From assembly GCA_965216745.1 (NCBI GenBank), contig OZ244191.1:248001-312000 (forward strand): DNA of 64,000 bases, in the 5' to 3' direction. Below the pieces are notes generated by a model. That model saw only the letters and a program-made list of their open reading frames with translations. It was not told the origin of the DNA and did no database searches. Shown here one piece after another: positions 36,152-44,780 of the stretch. The stretch comes from G965216745 sp965216745. GTDB lineage: Bacteria; Pseudomonadota; Alphaproteobacteria; Rickettsiales; Anaplasmataceae. The position numbers were made by a program, and so were the translations under genes. Each line of letters opens with the position of its first letter. The stretch's first letter is position 1.

Positions 36152-36772
36152 ATGCATTTTTCTATTGAACCTCTTGCCTATTCTGTTGATGCACTAGAGC
36201 CACATCTCTCTGCTAGAACTTTAGATTTTCATTACAACAAGCATCATGTTGGGTATGCCAACAAATTAAGAGACTTGGTTTCTGCTACAGAATTATCTTC
36301 AACATCTTTAGAGAACATTATTAAGAAAAGCTACGGAAATGAAAAAAGTGCTTTGATTTTCAATAATGCGGCTCAAGTTTGGAATCACTCTTTTTATTGG
36401 AAATGCATGAAGCCAAAAGGTGGGGGCAGGGCTTATTCTGATTTGCTTCGACATATAGAAAAAGATTTTGGTTCTTTTGATGCTTTTGTAGATAGCTTCA
36501 GAGATGCTGCCGCAAAACAATTTGGTTCTGGTTGGGCATGGTTGGTTTTAAACAATGATCGGAAACTACAAGTTATTAAAACATCTAATGCTGAGACGCC
36601 TTTGGTGACTGATAATTTGCTGCCAATTATCACTATTGATGTATGGGAACATGCTTATTATCTTGATTTTCAAAACAGAAGGCCAGATTATATTTCTGTG
36701 TTTGTTAATAAGCTGGTTGATTGGGGCTTTGCCCAGGAGAATTACGAGCATGCTATGCGTGCTTTTGGATGA
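36152..36772 (+). CDS. sodB: Superoxide dismutase (Fe/Mn type)
   Basis: 206 residues from the ATG at 36152, where homology starts (FSIEPLAYSVDALEPHLSA); an in-frame start at 36050 would add 34 unrelated residues. It dismutates superoxide. The metal ligands are in FHYNKHHVGY, NHSFYW and DVWEHAYYLDF (D and H), with the C-terminal RRPDYI block. It is followed by tsaB after three bases, so the two are co-transcribed. Confidence 0.96.
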   Translation: MHFSIEPLAYSVDALEPHLSARTLDFHYNKHHVGYANKLRDLVSATELSSTSLENIIKKSYGNEKSALIFNNAAQVWNHSFYWKCMKPKGGGRAYSDLLRHIEKDFGSFDAFVDSFRDAAAKQFGSGWAWLVLNNDRKLQVIKTSNAETPLVTDNLLPIITIDVWEHAYYLDFQNRRPDYISVFVNKLVDWGFAQENYEHAMRAFG

Positions 36773-36775
36773 GCT

Positions 36776-37402
36776 ATGTTGTTGCTTGCCATAGACACCT
36801 CTACTCCTATCTGTTCTGTGGCAATTCTGAATGATTCAAAAATATTTTTTGAGAATTCAAAAAAAACAAACAGCCATTCTGAAGAGCTTATGTCTTTAAT
36901 AGATTTAGTTATGTCTAAATCTGGTGCTTGTTACAAAGACTTACAATATATAGCTTTTAACGTTGGTCCGGGTAGTTTTACTGGGATAAGGTGTGGAATG
37001 TCTGCTGCTTTTGGAATTGCTGCTCCACAGGCATTGAAAGAAGTGTCCCTTCTTCCTATTGGGGTGTCTGAATTGTGCTCTTTCTCTATTTCAAATATAG
37101 CAAACGCAATGTTCAAACTATACTCCCTACCGGCACCTAAGCTTACTGTGTTAGGTGATCACTCCATAAAAGTGAAGTTTCGTGAAGGTTTTTGTTGTCG
37201 ACAATCCTTTACATGTAAATTAAAACCAATCTCCCCCTTAAATCTTTGTCATGATTCTGCTTGCGCTGTTCAATATAAAGCTGATTCCAGAATAATGGCT
37301 ATTTTTGCGCTATACAAGCTTGCAAATTCCATTCCATTCTTACCTCTAGATCCTATATACCTAGACTCTAGGTCTTATAAACCTTACAAAGCTGTTGTAT
37401 GA
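36776..37402 (+). CDS. tsaB: tRNA threonylcarbamoyladenosine biosynthesis protein TsaB
   Basis: 208 residues, slightly short. TsaB is the inactive-paralogue partner of TsaD, with TsaE, for t6A37 modification of ANN-decoding tRNAs. LLLAIDTSTPICSVAI at the N-terminus, NSHSEELMSLID near residue 30, and GPGSFTGIRCGMSAAFGIA near 63-81 are the family blocks. The C-terminal domain is divergent. It converges on brnQ. Confidence 0.94.
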   Translation: MLLLAIDTSTPICSVAILNDSKIFFENSKKTNSHSEELMSLIDLVMSKSGACYKDLQYIAFNVGPGSFTGIRCGMSAAFGIAAPQALKEVSLLPIGVSELCSFSISNIANAMFKLYSLPAPKLTVLGDHSIKVKFREGFCCRQSFTCKLKPISPLNLCHDSACAVQYKADSRIMAIFALYKLANSIPFLPLDPIYLDSRSYKPYKAVV

Positions 37403-37423
37403 CAACATATATGAGAATTATTT

Positions 37424-38587
37424 TTAAATAAAGTTGTTGTAAATAAAATATATCACTGTTATCGATCCAACTATCCAAAATGCATAATGAGATATAGGTG
37501 GTATTTTAATTTTATTACTCTTGCCTGTGAAGTAATCGAATAAACTAAATAAAATCAGAGCTATAAATGCTGGATATATTTGATATAAGATTACACCCAA
37601 GAATGAATTGATTGTTTTTAATCCTAGGATTGAAACTATATAAGATATAACGCAAAGCAAAAAGGTCAACTTAACATCACTTATTTTAGTTGAAAGGCCT
37701 TTGATATTATTTTTTAGCCATGAATGAGTAAGTGACAATAATGCGCATGCAGTAGTGAAGCATGCTAATATAATGCAAATTCCTGACACAACCACAATCC
37801 ATCTATCGGCACTTATGTTGACAATTTCCATAAATATCATCTCTTTTTCTACATGCACAAGTTGTGATGAGAATTTTGCTCCTATGTATATGAATGCAAT
37901 ATATACTATTAGTAATAGACTCACTCCAATGGCTGAAGACTTAAACAAATTGGCTATGGAATAAGATTGTTTTGATTTTAGATAATCTGCTACTATGAGC
38001 ACAAAAAATGGCGTTACTATCATGTCCATTGTGTTGTATCCTTCAACTAGTGACACGAATAGTGCGTCTAAATTTGAAATAGAAATTGCTTCTGTCGAAA
38101 TAGGTGGGTCTGTGCTTAAAGCATAGAAAACCACCATTGCTATTGAACAATATAAGGGTGGGGTAAGCACGCTTCCTATCCAGCTAATAATTTTTGATTG
38201 ATTAATGTTCAGGAAAAACATTATCGTGGTGAATATTAGATTGAATTCCCAAAGCTCTAATGACGGAGCGATTGGATGGATTCCAGAAAAAGAAACGGAA
38301 ATAGATCTTGGCAGAGCTCCCAAAGGTCCAAGTAAAGCCAATATCAAAGCCATCAGCACAAACGAAGATCGCCTGTCCAGTGCTAGAAATATGTTGTTTT
38401 CTCTTGTTAAAGCAGATGCTACAAGGCCCAAAAAAGGCATCAAAACAGCAGTGATTGAGATACCTATTGCTGAATAAAGATATGAAGCAATACCACATTC
38501 TGCTCCAGCGCTTATAGGATATATAAGATTTCCTGCGCCAAAAAACATTGAGAATACGGCTAGGCCTGCTATCCATGATATACCCAT
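37424..38587 (-). CDS. brnQ: Branched-chain amino acid transport protein
   Basis: 387 residues with about ten to twelve membrane segments. The family's N-terminal block GLAVFSMFFGAGNLIYPISAG is clear (residues 7-27), and PLGALPRSISVSFSGI and WIGSVLTPPLYCSIAMVVF follow. BrnQ imports Leu, Ile and Val with Na+ or H+, which suits a host-dependent cell that imports amino acids. Shorter than the usual 430-440 residues, mainly in the C-terminal part. Confidence 0.93.
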   Translation of the reverse strand: MGISWIAGLAVFSMFFGAGNLIYPISAGAECGIASYLYSAIGISITAVLMPFLGLVASALTRENNIFLALDRRSSFVLMALILALLGPLGALPRSISVSFSGIHPIAPSLELWEFNLIFTTIMFFLNINQSKIISWIGSVLTPPLYCSIAMVVFYALSTDPPISTEAISISNLDALFVSLVEGYNTMDMIVTPFFVLIVADYLKSKQSYSIANLFKSSAIGVSLLLIVYIAFIYIGAKFSSQLVHVEKEMIFMEIVNISADRWIVVVSGICIILACFTTACALLSLTHSWLKNNIKGLSTKISDVKLTFLLCVISYIVSILGLKTINSFLGVILYQIYPAFIALILFSLFDYFTGKSNKIKIPPISHYAFWIVGSITVIYFIYNNFI

Positions 38588-38761
38588 GGGTACTTCCTTT
38601 ATTATTCTTATTTTAATGATATCATGTTAACCACATGTGTCAAATTTTGAATATTTTACATACAATGCTATGTGTATTAATATTGTTTTTTTGCTTTTTA
38701 TTTTCAAAGTATAAAATACTTGATATTAATCTAAAGATTTTTTAATTTAATTTTCCTACTA

Positions 38762-39607
38762 GTGTTATATTTTTTCGAAATAATTATAAGATCTCTATAT
38801 TCTTCTTATCGCTCCATGTTGACACACGATGCACCTGAGCATGCTGGAAACTTGTCTTTTCTGATGCTGTTGAGCATATTTCCTTCTGTTTTTCTTGTTA
38901 TTTCCATTTTGGATTATTTCACAGATTCTTTTGGAAGTGTTGCTGTATTGGAATTTATAAACAAAATGGAATATATTATGCCTTCTTTTATTGTTGGCAA
39001 TGAAGTGCATAAGAGGGTTATAGAGATTGTTTCTGGACCACCTTCCTCTTTGCTCTCTCTGGCCATAATAGGATCTATATGGATATCATCATCTTTTATT
39101 GAAGGAATGCGAGCAACACTCAACAAGGCTTATCGGGTTTCTTGCCCTCCTGCTTATTTTTTAAGAAGAGCTTTGAGTATATTGCATTTCCTGGTTTTGG
39201 TATTATTTTTCATTGTTGCTGTTGGCTTGATGACTGTGTTTGCGTTTATGACTTCTACTTTTATGCAGTATGGTGTTTTATTTAAAGTTTTTAAATATTT
39301 ATTTCTATCAATAATTATGATTACTGGAATTTCTTTTTTATATACTATTTTGCCAAATACCAAACAAAGCTTTCTGAGAGTCTTTCCGGGTGCGATTTTG
39401 GTTTTGATTCTCTGGACGCTGTCTGGAATATTGTTTTCTTGCTATATATCTCATTTTGGCCAATTTGACATAATATATGGAAGTTTGGGCAAGGGTGTGG
39501 CATCTTTGACGTTTTTTTATATATGTAGTTTGTGTGTTATATACGGCGCAGAATTTAATTTTATTTTTTACAAAAATCTCGAGAGATCTTGTAAAGACAA
39601 GTTTTAG
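38762..39607 (+). CDS. YihY/virulence factor BrkB family membrane protein
   Basis: 281 residues from a GTG start, with six membrane segments. Family blocks are HAGNLSFLMLLSIFPSVFLVI near residues 27-47, IWISSSFIEGMRATLNKAYRV near 106-126 and GSLGKGVASLTFFYICSLCVIYGAEFN near 240-266. The family was formerly misnamed RNase BN; its function is not established. It lies just before the coiled-coil island. Confidence 0.92.
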   Translation: MLYFFEIIIRSLYSSYRSMLTHDAPEHAGNLSFLMLLSIFPSVFLVISILDYFTDSFGSVAVLEFINKMEYIMPSFIVGNEVHKRVIEIVSGPPSSLLSLAIIGSIWISSSFIEGMRATLNKAYRVSCPPAYFLRRALSILHFLVLVLFFIVAVGLMTVFAFMTSTFMQYGVLFKVFKYLFLSIIMITGISFLYTILPNTKQSFLRVFPGAILVLILWTLSGILFSCYISHFGQFDIIYGSLGKGVASLTFFYICSLCVIYGAEFNFIFYKNLERSCKDKF

Positions 39608-39690
39608 TTTTTTTTGTGCACAATCTGTTTGTTTTTTTGTACTTATTTATTGCCGAAAAAAAATAAAGTTAATTATTTTAGCGAATGAAG

Positions 39691-39719
39691 TTGATTTAAC
39701 TCAAAGTTAGGTGTAATAT
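39691..39719 (+). promoter_or_regulatory. Probable sigma70 promoter of the 975-residue repeat protein gene
   Basis: TTGATT (39691-39696), 17 bases, TAATAT (39714-39719). The start codon follows at 39790, preceded by AGAGG at 39778-39782 as a ribosome binding site. Confidence 0.55.
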
Positions 39720-39789
39720 ATTAGATATGTAAGTCAAGATTCAACATCATAAATCAATACAAAAAATTTATATTTATAGAGGTAAAAAA

Positions 39790-42717
39790 ATGAATGCACT
39801 TAAAATAACAACTGGACTGGGTTCGAGTATTTTGAAAAGATATACAATTGGATCATTTTTGTTACTCTTGACAGTTTCAGCGATTGCTTTAGTTTTTATT
39901 GTTTTTGCGATCTTCTCTATCTTTAACATGATAAAACGATTATACAAAGCTCCTACAAAAATAGCAAGCAAAACATCTCAAATCCCGAATCATTATAATG
40001 CAGAAGACAAACGTGAAACTTCATCATCAGAGCAAAAATCTCATATTCCTTCTTCCCATCCAAATGAGATGGTCTACCAAGATATAACAAAAACAAAAGA
40101 TGAAAAGGAACAATCTTTTCCAATTGATGTGTCAAAATATTACAAAAATTATTTTTTTGTAAAACCTCAAGATCCTATTCAAGTTTTAACCCAAACTATT
40201 CCTCGTAAAAAATATAATCAAGAACTGGTCTCAAATGATTCGAATTTGGATGAACATGAAAATGATCTTAGTTTCAGTGGTTTTTCAGAATCTTCATCAT
40301 CAGAGCAAAAATCTCCTATTGCTTTTTTCTATCCAAATGGGTTGGTCCAGGAAGATAAAAAAATGTATTCAAAATCACCGTACAATTCTTCTGTTGGTTC
40401 CCCTGCTTTAAATTCAGATCTTTCTCCCAAAAGATATAGTCAAGAACTGGTCTCAAATGATTCGAATTTGAATGAAAGTGAACATGAACATGAACATGAA
40501 CATGAACATGATATTGGTTCCATTGGTTGTTCAGAATCTTCATCATCAGAGCAAAAATCTCATATTACTTCTTTCCATCCAAATGGGTTGGTCCAGGAAG
40601 ATACAAAAATGTATTCAAAATCATCGTGCGATTACAATTCTGTTGATTTCCCTGTTTTAAATATAAATTTTACTCCTAAAGAAAACGAACTTTCTGGGGC
40701 GATAGATGAACTTTCTAAGACCAGAGATGAACTTTCTGGGGCGATAGATGAAATTTCATCTCTAAAGGGAAAATTAAAAGAAAACTTGGAAAAAATTCAA
40801 AAATTAAATAAAGATAATGAATATAAGGATGAGACAATAATTACAAAAGAAAACGAACTTTCTGGGGCGATAGATGAACTTTCATCTCTAAAGGGAAAAT
40901 TAAAAGAAAACTTGGAAAAAATTCAAAAATTAAATAAAGATAATGAATATAAGGATGAGACAATAATTACAAAAGAAAACGAACTTTCTTGGGCGATAGA
41001 TGAAATTTCATCTCTAAAGGGAAAATTAAAAGAAAACTTGGAAGAAATCAATCAATTTGAAAAAAAATTTTCTGAGACCCGAGATATATTTTCTGAGATT
41101 GAACATGAACTTTCTAAGACCAGAGATGAATTTTTATCTCTAGAGGAACAATCAGAAGAAAACTCGAAAAAAATATCTAATTATGATAAATTGATGAAGG
41201 AAAATCAAAAATTAACTAAAGATAATGAATCTAAGGATGAGGCAATAATTACAAAAGAAAACGAACTTTCTGGGGCGAGAGATGAACTTTCTAAGGCGAA
41301 AGATGAACTTTCTAAGACCAGAGATGAATTTTTATCTCTAGAGGAACAATCAGAAGAAAACTCGAAAAAAATATCTAATTATGATAAATTGATGAAGGAA
41401 AATCAAAAATTAACTAAAGATAATGAATCTAAGGATGAGGCAATAATTACAAAAGAAAACGAACTTTCTGGGGCGAGAGATGAACTTTCTAAGGCGAAAG
41501 ATGAACTTTCTAAGAACAGAGATGAATTTTTATCTCTAGAGGAACAATCAGAAGAAAACTCGCAAAAAATATCTAATTATGATAAATTGATGAAGGAAAA
41601 TCAAAAATTAACTAAAGATAATGAATCTAAGGATGAGGCAATAATTACAAAAGAAAACGAACTTTCTGGGGCGAGAGATGAACTTTCTAAGGCGAAAGAT
41701 GAACTTTCTAAGGCGAAAGATGAACTTTCTAAGACCAGACATCAACTTTTATCTCTAGAGAAAAAATCAAAAAAAAGCTTGGAAGAAATCAATCAAATTA
41801 AAAAAACATTTTTTGATACCCAAGGTGAATTTCATGAGATTAGAAATGAAATGTCGTTATATCTTGAGATGAAAAATGACAGTTCATTTGTAGATACAGA
41901 AATGTCACATTTAAATTCAAATGAAAAATATGATTCGGGTGGGTCTAATTCTTCATTGTCCGATTCACACGCCCAATCTAATCCAATAGGTTTCACTTAT
42001 AGTGTTTCTACTGATTCTTTATGCAATGATAAAAAACAAGAACTTAGAATTTCAGAATTAATCGAAGTTATCGACAACATGGAAAAAGAACAAAATTCAC
42101 TGAAAATTCAACTTGAAACATCCCAATCAAATGAAAAGAAAAAAGAAGAACTCGAAGAAAACATTAAACAACTGGAAAATGATATTATAGAAATTAAGAA
42201 AAATAAAGAAATAGAACGACATTGTTTAGAAAATGATAAAGAATCGCTTTCTACACAAAATAGAAATCTAAGAATAGAACTGATTTCAATTCGAAATCAA
42301 GAAAATGACTTTAGAAAAGCAAAAGAAGATTTACAAAAAGAAAAATCAAAACTTGAATCAGAATTATCAATATCAAAGAATGCTTTGGAGGAAGCAGAGA
42401 ACAGAGTTTCATCTTCTGGTAAAGATTGTGCTAAACAAAAATCAGACTTAGAGAAGTTAAAATTAGACTTAGATAAATTAGAATCAGAATCACATGATTT
42501 AGAACATTATTTACAATCGAAAATAGATAATCTGTCGAGTTCAAACAAAGAATTGATCTATCAAAATCAAAAATTGATCGATGAAAATAAAAAACTCAAC
42601 ATGAAATTTACATCACAGACATATCATCCTAGCTGTAATTTAGAATATTCCTCTTCTGAGAATGTAATTCTCAGTTCTCAAGAACAAATTTTTGAGGATT
42701 CACAATCAAATTCTTGA
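39790..42717 (+). CDS. Membrane-anchored, tandem-repeat coiled-coil protein
   Basis: 975 residues, ATG with AGAGG upstream. One membrane segment at about 21-48 (GSFLLLLTVSAIALVFIVF) follows a short basic N-terminus. Residues 75-295 contain three loose repeats around S-S-S-S-E-Q-K-S and NGLVQED, with an expanded His-Glu tract (EHEHEHEHEH) at about 231-240. Residues 297-660 are long tandem repeats: about three units of 42 residues, then three of 66 residues, built from a heptad (DELSKAK) that predicts a continuous coiled coil. Residues 750-960 are a further coiled coil. I recognise no family; surface or secreted host-interaction protein or a membrane-tethered scaffold are guesses. Repeat copies are nearly identical in DNA. 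Confidence 0.7.
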   Translation: MNALKITTGLGSSILKRYTIGSFLLLLTVSAIALVFIVFAIFSIFNMIKRLYKAPTKIASKTSQIPNHYNAEDKRETSSSEQKSHIPSSHPNEMVYQDITKTKDEKEQSFPIDVSKYYKNYFFVKPQDPIQVLTQTIPRKKYNQELVSNDSNLDEHENDLSFSGFSESSSSEQKSPIAFFYPNGLVQEDKKMYSKSPYNSSVGSPALNSDLSPKRYSQELVSNDSNLNESEHEHEHEHEHDIGSIGCSESSSSEQKSHITSFHPNGLVQEDTKMYSKSSCDYNSVDFPVLNINFTPKENELSGAIDELSKTRDELSGAIDEISSLKGKLKENLEKIQKLNKDNEYKDETIITKENELSGAIDELSSLKGKLKENLEKIQKLNKDNEYKDETIITKENELSWAIDEISSLKGKLKENLEEINQFEKKFSETRDIFSEIEHELSKTRDEFLSLEEQSEENSKKISNYDKLMKENQKLTKDNESKDEAIITKENELSGARDELSKAKDELSKTRDEFLSLEEQSEENSKKISNYDKLMKENQKLTKDNESKDEAIITKENELSGARDELSKAKDELSKNRDEFLSLEEQSEENSQKISNYDKLMKENQKLTKDNESKDEAIITKENELSGARDELSKAKDELSKAKDELSKTRHQLLSLEKKSKKSLEEINQIKKTFFDTQGEFHEIRNEMSLYLEMKNDSSFVDTEMSHLNSNEKYDSGGSNSSLSDSHAQSNPIGFTYSVSTDSLCNDKKQELRISELIEVIDNMEKEQNSLKIQLETSQSNEKKKEELEENIKQLENDIIEIKKNKEIERHCLENDKESLSTQNRNLRIELISIRNQENDFRKAKEDLQKEKSKLESELSISKNALEEAENRVSSSGKDCAKQKSDLEKLKLDLDKLESESHDLEHYLQSKIDNLSSSNKELIYQNQKLIDENKKLNMKFTSQTYHPSCNLEYSSSENVILSSQEQIFEDSQSNS
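40480..40509 (+). repeat. Hexanucleotide repeat GAACAT x5 (Glu-His)
   Basis: Five perfect GAACAT units in frame, encoding alternating Glu and His, then GAT. The equivalent position in the preceding protein repeat has only one unit (D-E-H-E-N-D). Gain or loss of a unit would keep frame, so length variation rather than on/off switching is expected. Confidence 0.9.
40681..41060 (+). repeat. 126-bp tandem repeats in the coiled-coil gene
   Basis: About three units with a period of 126 bases (42 codons), checked from the recurrence of ATTCAAAAATTAAATAAAG-type sequence at 40795 and 40921. Each unit encodes KENELSGAIDE, then SSLKGKLKENL and NKDNEYKDETIIT. Units are almost identical. Confidence 0.9.
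41107..41745 (+). repeat. 198-bp tandem repeats in the coiled-coil gene
   Basis: Three units with a period of 198 bases (66 codons); TTTTTATCTC recurs at 41131, 41329 and 41527, and a fourth unit begins but diverges after 41745. Inside each unit the 21-base heptad GCGAAAGATGAACTTTCTAAG-type element (20 shown here as a type, not exact) is itself repeated one to three times, so nested slippage is visible. Confidence 0.9.
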
Positions 42718-42718
42718 A

Positions 42719-42733
42719 TTGCTTTTTAAGCAA
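42719..42733 (+). terminator. Short hairpin after the 975-residue repeat protein gene
   Basis: TTGCTT, three T, AAGCAA forms a six-base-pair stem one base after the stop codon at 42715-42717. It is weak and lacks a clear U-run downstream. Confidence 0.25.
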
Positions 42734-42880
42734 CCAAAAAAATCTGAGATATGTGATTATGAAAGTTGGCGTTTGTCACCGATCTTTTTGATTTTCAAAT
42801 GAAGTAATTATTAGTATTAGTTAAATCACAAGTCAAGTCACAGCCATACATAGAGCTAAGTGATTTGAAAACAATCTGAG

Positions 42881-42910
42881 TTGACTTTCTGAGTCATTTG
42901 AGCATATATA
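42881..42910 (+). promoter_or_regulatory. Probable promoter of the 270-bp-repeat gene
   Basis: TTGACT (42881-42886), an 18-base spacer and TATATA (42905-42910). The gene starts at 42942, giving a leader of about 25 bases. There is no clear Shine-Dalgarno sequence before that ATG. Confidence 0.45.
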
Positions 42911-42941
42911 TATATGATTGAATTTCATATTTTTGGTATAA

Positions 42942-44342
42942 ATGTTTCAAGCTAATAAATCAACTCAAGAAAATACAAGTAAGGATGTAAAAAAAGAAAT
43001 ACAAGATCAATTTCCAAATGGATCGACATCAGAAACCTCAGATGATCATGAAAATGATGTTTACAAAAACTTAAGTGAAGTAATTGAGTCTTGTGAAGAA
43101 ATTACTTCATTAACTCGAGAAAAAGTATTAGAAATTTCAGAACGATCAGATCGATTGCTAAAAAATTTACAACAATTAAAAGAAGATTTAAAAGAATCAA
43201 GAAACAAAAAAAGTGTAAATAATAAAACTCAAGAATATACAAGTAATGCTCTAGTAGAATCAGATCAATCATCAATTACACAAGAAGCTTTAAATAATAA
43301 GCCCAAAAACATCAATGGAAGAAATCTTAGTGATAAAGATAATCAAGAAATTGATGAGTATTCTGGTACAGATAAAAATGTATCTGATCCAACACCATTA
43401 CCTAGAGCTCGGATAAAAAATGAAAGTTCTCAAACTAATCATTCTACCACCAAATTAAAAAAAGATGTTGGTAGCAGCAGCAATGTAGATAATAAAGCTC
43501 AAGAAGATACAAGTAATGCTCTAGTAGAATCAGATCAATCAGCAATTGCAAAAGAAGCTTTAAATAATAAGCCCAAAAACATCAATGGAAGAAATCTTAG
43601 TGATAAAGATAATCAAGAAATTGATGAGTATTCTGGTACAGATAAAAATGTATCTGATCCAACACCATTACCTAGAGCTCGGATAAAAAATGAAAGTTCT
43701 CAAACTAATCATTCTACCACCAAATTAAAAAAAGATGTTGGTAGCAGCAGCAATGTAGATAATAAAGCTCAAGAAGATACAAGTAATGCTCTAGTAGAAT
43801 CAGATCAATCAGCAATTGCAAAAGAAGCTTTAAATAATAAGCCCAAAAACATCAATGGAAACAATCTTAGTGATAAAGATAATCAAGAAGTTGATGAGTA
43901 TTCTGGTACAGATAAAAATGTATCTGATCCAACATCATTAACTAGGTCTTCTAGTCTGTCAAACTTAAGCCCCCCTAGTACTCGGATAAAAATTGAAAGT
44001 TCTCAAACTAATAATTTTACCATCGAAACAACAAAGAAAAAATCTCAAATTTCACTTTCTAAATTTAAAAGTTTGTTTAATATATCAAAATCTTCCATTC
44101 CATCAAAAAGCCATGATCAAGACCACAATGAATCGATACAATCGCAAAGTGGTCGTATGTTCAAAAATAAAAAAACTAGCTATTTATCAACATCAACCCC
44201 CGTTTTGACATCATTAAAAAATGAATCGAAACACTATCAAATAGAAGTTGATGATTACAAACCTAAGACTAGATCTATACTTGAAATAGTAAAACAAAAG
44301 TCAACTAAATTTACTGAATCTCAAAATCAACCACTATTTTAA
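42942..44342 (+). CDS. Repeat protein with three 90-residue units
   Basis: 466 residues, not recognised. The N-terminus (about 1-90) includes a helical ITSLTREKVLEISERSDRLL segment. Residues 94-332 are nearly three copies of a 90-residue unit, rich in Asn, Ser, Asp and Lys, with E-A-L-N-N-K-P-K-N-I-N-G and YSGTDKNVSDPTPLPRARI. The rest is Ser/Lys-rich. No signal peptide or membrane segment is seen. The stop is followed in the same frame by more coding-like sequence with stops, so the protein may once have been longer. Confidence 0.6.
   Translation: MFQANKSTQENTSKDVKKEIQDQFPNGSTSETSDDHENDVYKNLSEVIESCEEITSLTREKVLEISERSDRLLKNLQQLKEDLKESRNKKSVNNKTQEYTSNALVESDQSSITQEALNNKPKNINGRNLSDKDNQEIDEYSGTDKNVSDPTPLPRARIKNESSQTNHSTTKLKKDVGSSSNVDNKAQEDTSNALVESDQSAIAKEALNNKPKNINGRNLSDKDNQEIDEYSGTDKNVSDPTPLPRARIKNESSQTNHSTTKLKKDVGSSSNVDNKAQEDTSNALVESDQSAIAKEALNNKPKNINGNNLSDKDNQEVDEYSGTDKNVSDPTSLTRSSSLSNLSPPSTRIKIESSQTNNFTIETTKKKSQISLSKFKSLFNISKSSIPSKSHDQDHNESIQSQSGRMFKNKKTSYLSTSTPVLTSLKNESKHYQIEVDDYKPKTRSILEIVKQKSTKFTESQNQPLF
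43221..43938 (+). repeat. 270-bp tandem repeats, three units
   Basis: Units begin near 43221, 43491 and 43761 with a period of exactly 270 bases (90 codons); TAAATAATAA recurs at 43291, 43561 and 43831. Units one and two are nearly identical; the third diverges near 43938. Confidence 0.93.
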
Positions 44343-44640
44343 CATCATTAACACCATGCATAGAAAAAGAAACAAAACTTTGATTCTTTGATTGTTTTCT
44401 CGACTGATGTTATCAGCGATTCAAATCCCAAAGCTGAGAATACCTAGGTTTCGACTGTTGATAGTTTCTCAAGCAAAAACACTAATCTATAAAATTAATT
44501 TTAAACAAAAAATCAAAAGCAAAACATTAAACTTGGTATTATCACAATCATATGGCGAAACAAAAATTCTCTAAGAGTGCTATAAGTCGCTATCGCTCAA
44601 CAAGATGCTAATGAAAAAATAAACCAAATATGCAGTCTAT
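44343..44640 (+). pseudogene. Decayed 3' continuation of the 270-bp-repeat gene
   Basis: In the same frame as the upstream gene, codons after its TAA read KKKQNFDSLIVFSTDVISD-like sequence, then stops, then VSTVDSFSSKNTNL, and further on VAIAQQDANEKINQICSLC. Frame 2 contributes LNLVLSQSYGETKIL. Composition resembles the island proteins, whereas random DNA this AT-rich would look poorer. An open stretch at 44392-44574 is best read as part of this decay, not as a gene. No RNA gene is seen. Confidence 0.4.
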
Positions 44641-44714
44641 GTAATAATCATTAAATCAACGAAAAAGTTCATAGGTTGACAATAAGGGGGGGGGAGCAAA
44701 AGATCTTAAAAAAA

Positions 44715-44744
44715 TTGACATTTGAATTTATTTTGTGTTATACT
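44715..44744 (+). promoter_or_regulatory. Consensus-like sigma70 promoter
   Basis: TTGACA (44715-44720), an 18-base spacer and TATACT (44739-44744). Transcription would start near 44751. The GTG start at 44781 follows AGAG at about 44767-44770. This is the best promoter match I found in the window. Confidence 0.75.
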
Positions 44745-44780
44745 ATTAATAGTTTTATTGTTTAAAAGAGAAGTCAAATT

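Noticed and set aside
40316..40546. Reverse-strand open frame with a His-Val repeat
   Set aside because: It is the antisense of the Glu-His hexamer repeat; no independent coding evidence.
43221..43938. CRISPR-like regular repeats
   Set aside because: The units are 270 bp, contiguous, in frame and without spacers; they encode protein.
44392..44574. A 60-codon forward open frame
   Set aside because: It lies within decayed sequence, has no ribosome binding site, and its frame alternates with coding-like pieces in another frame.
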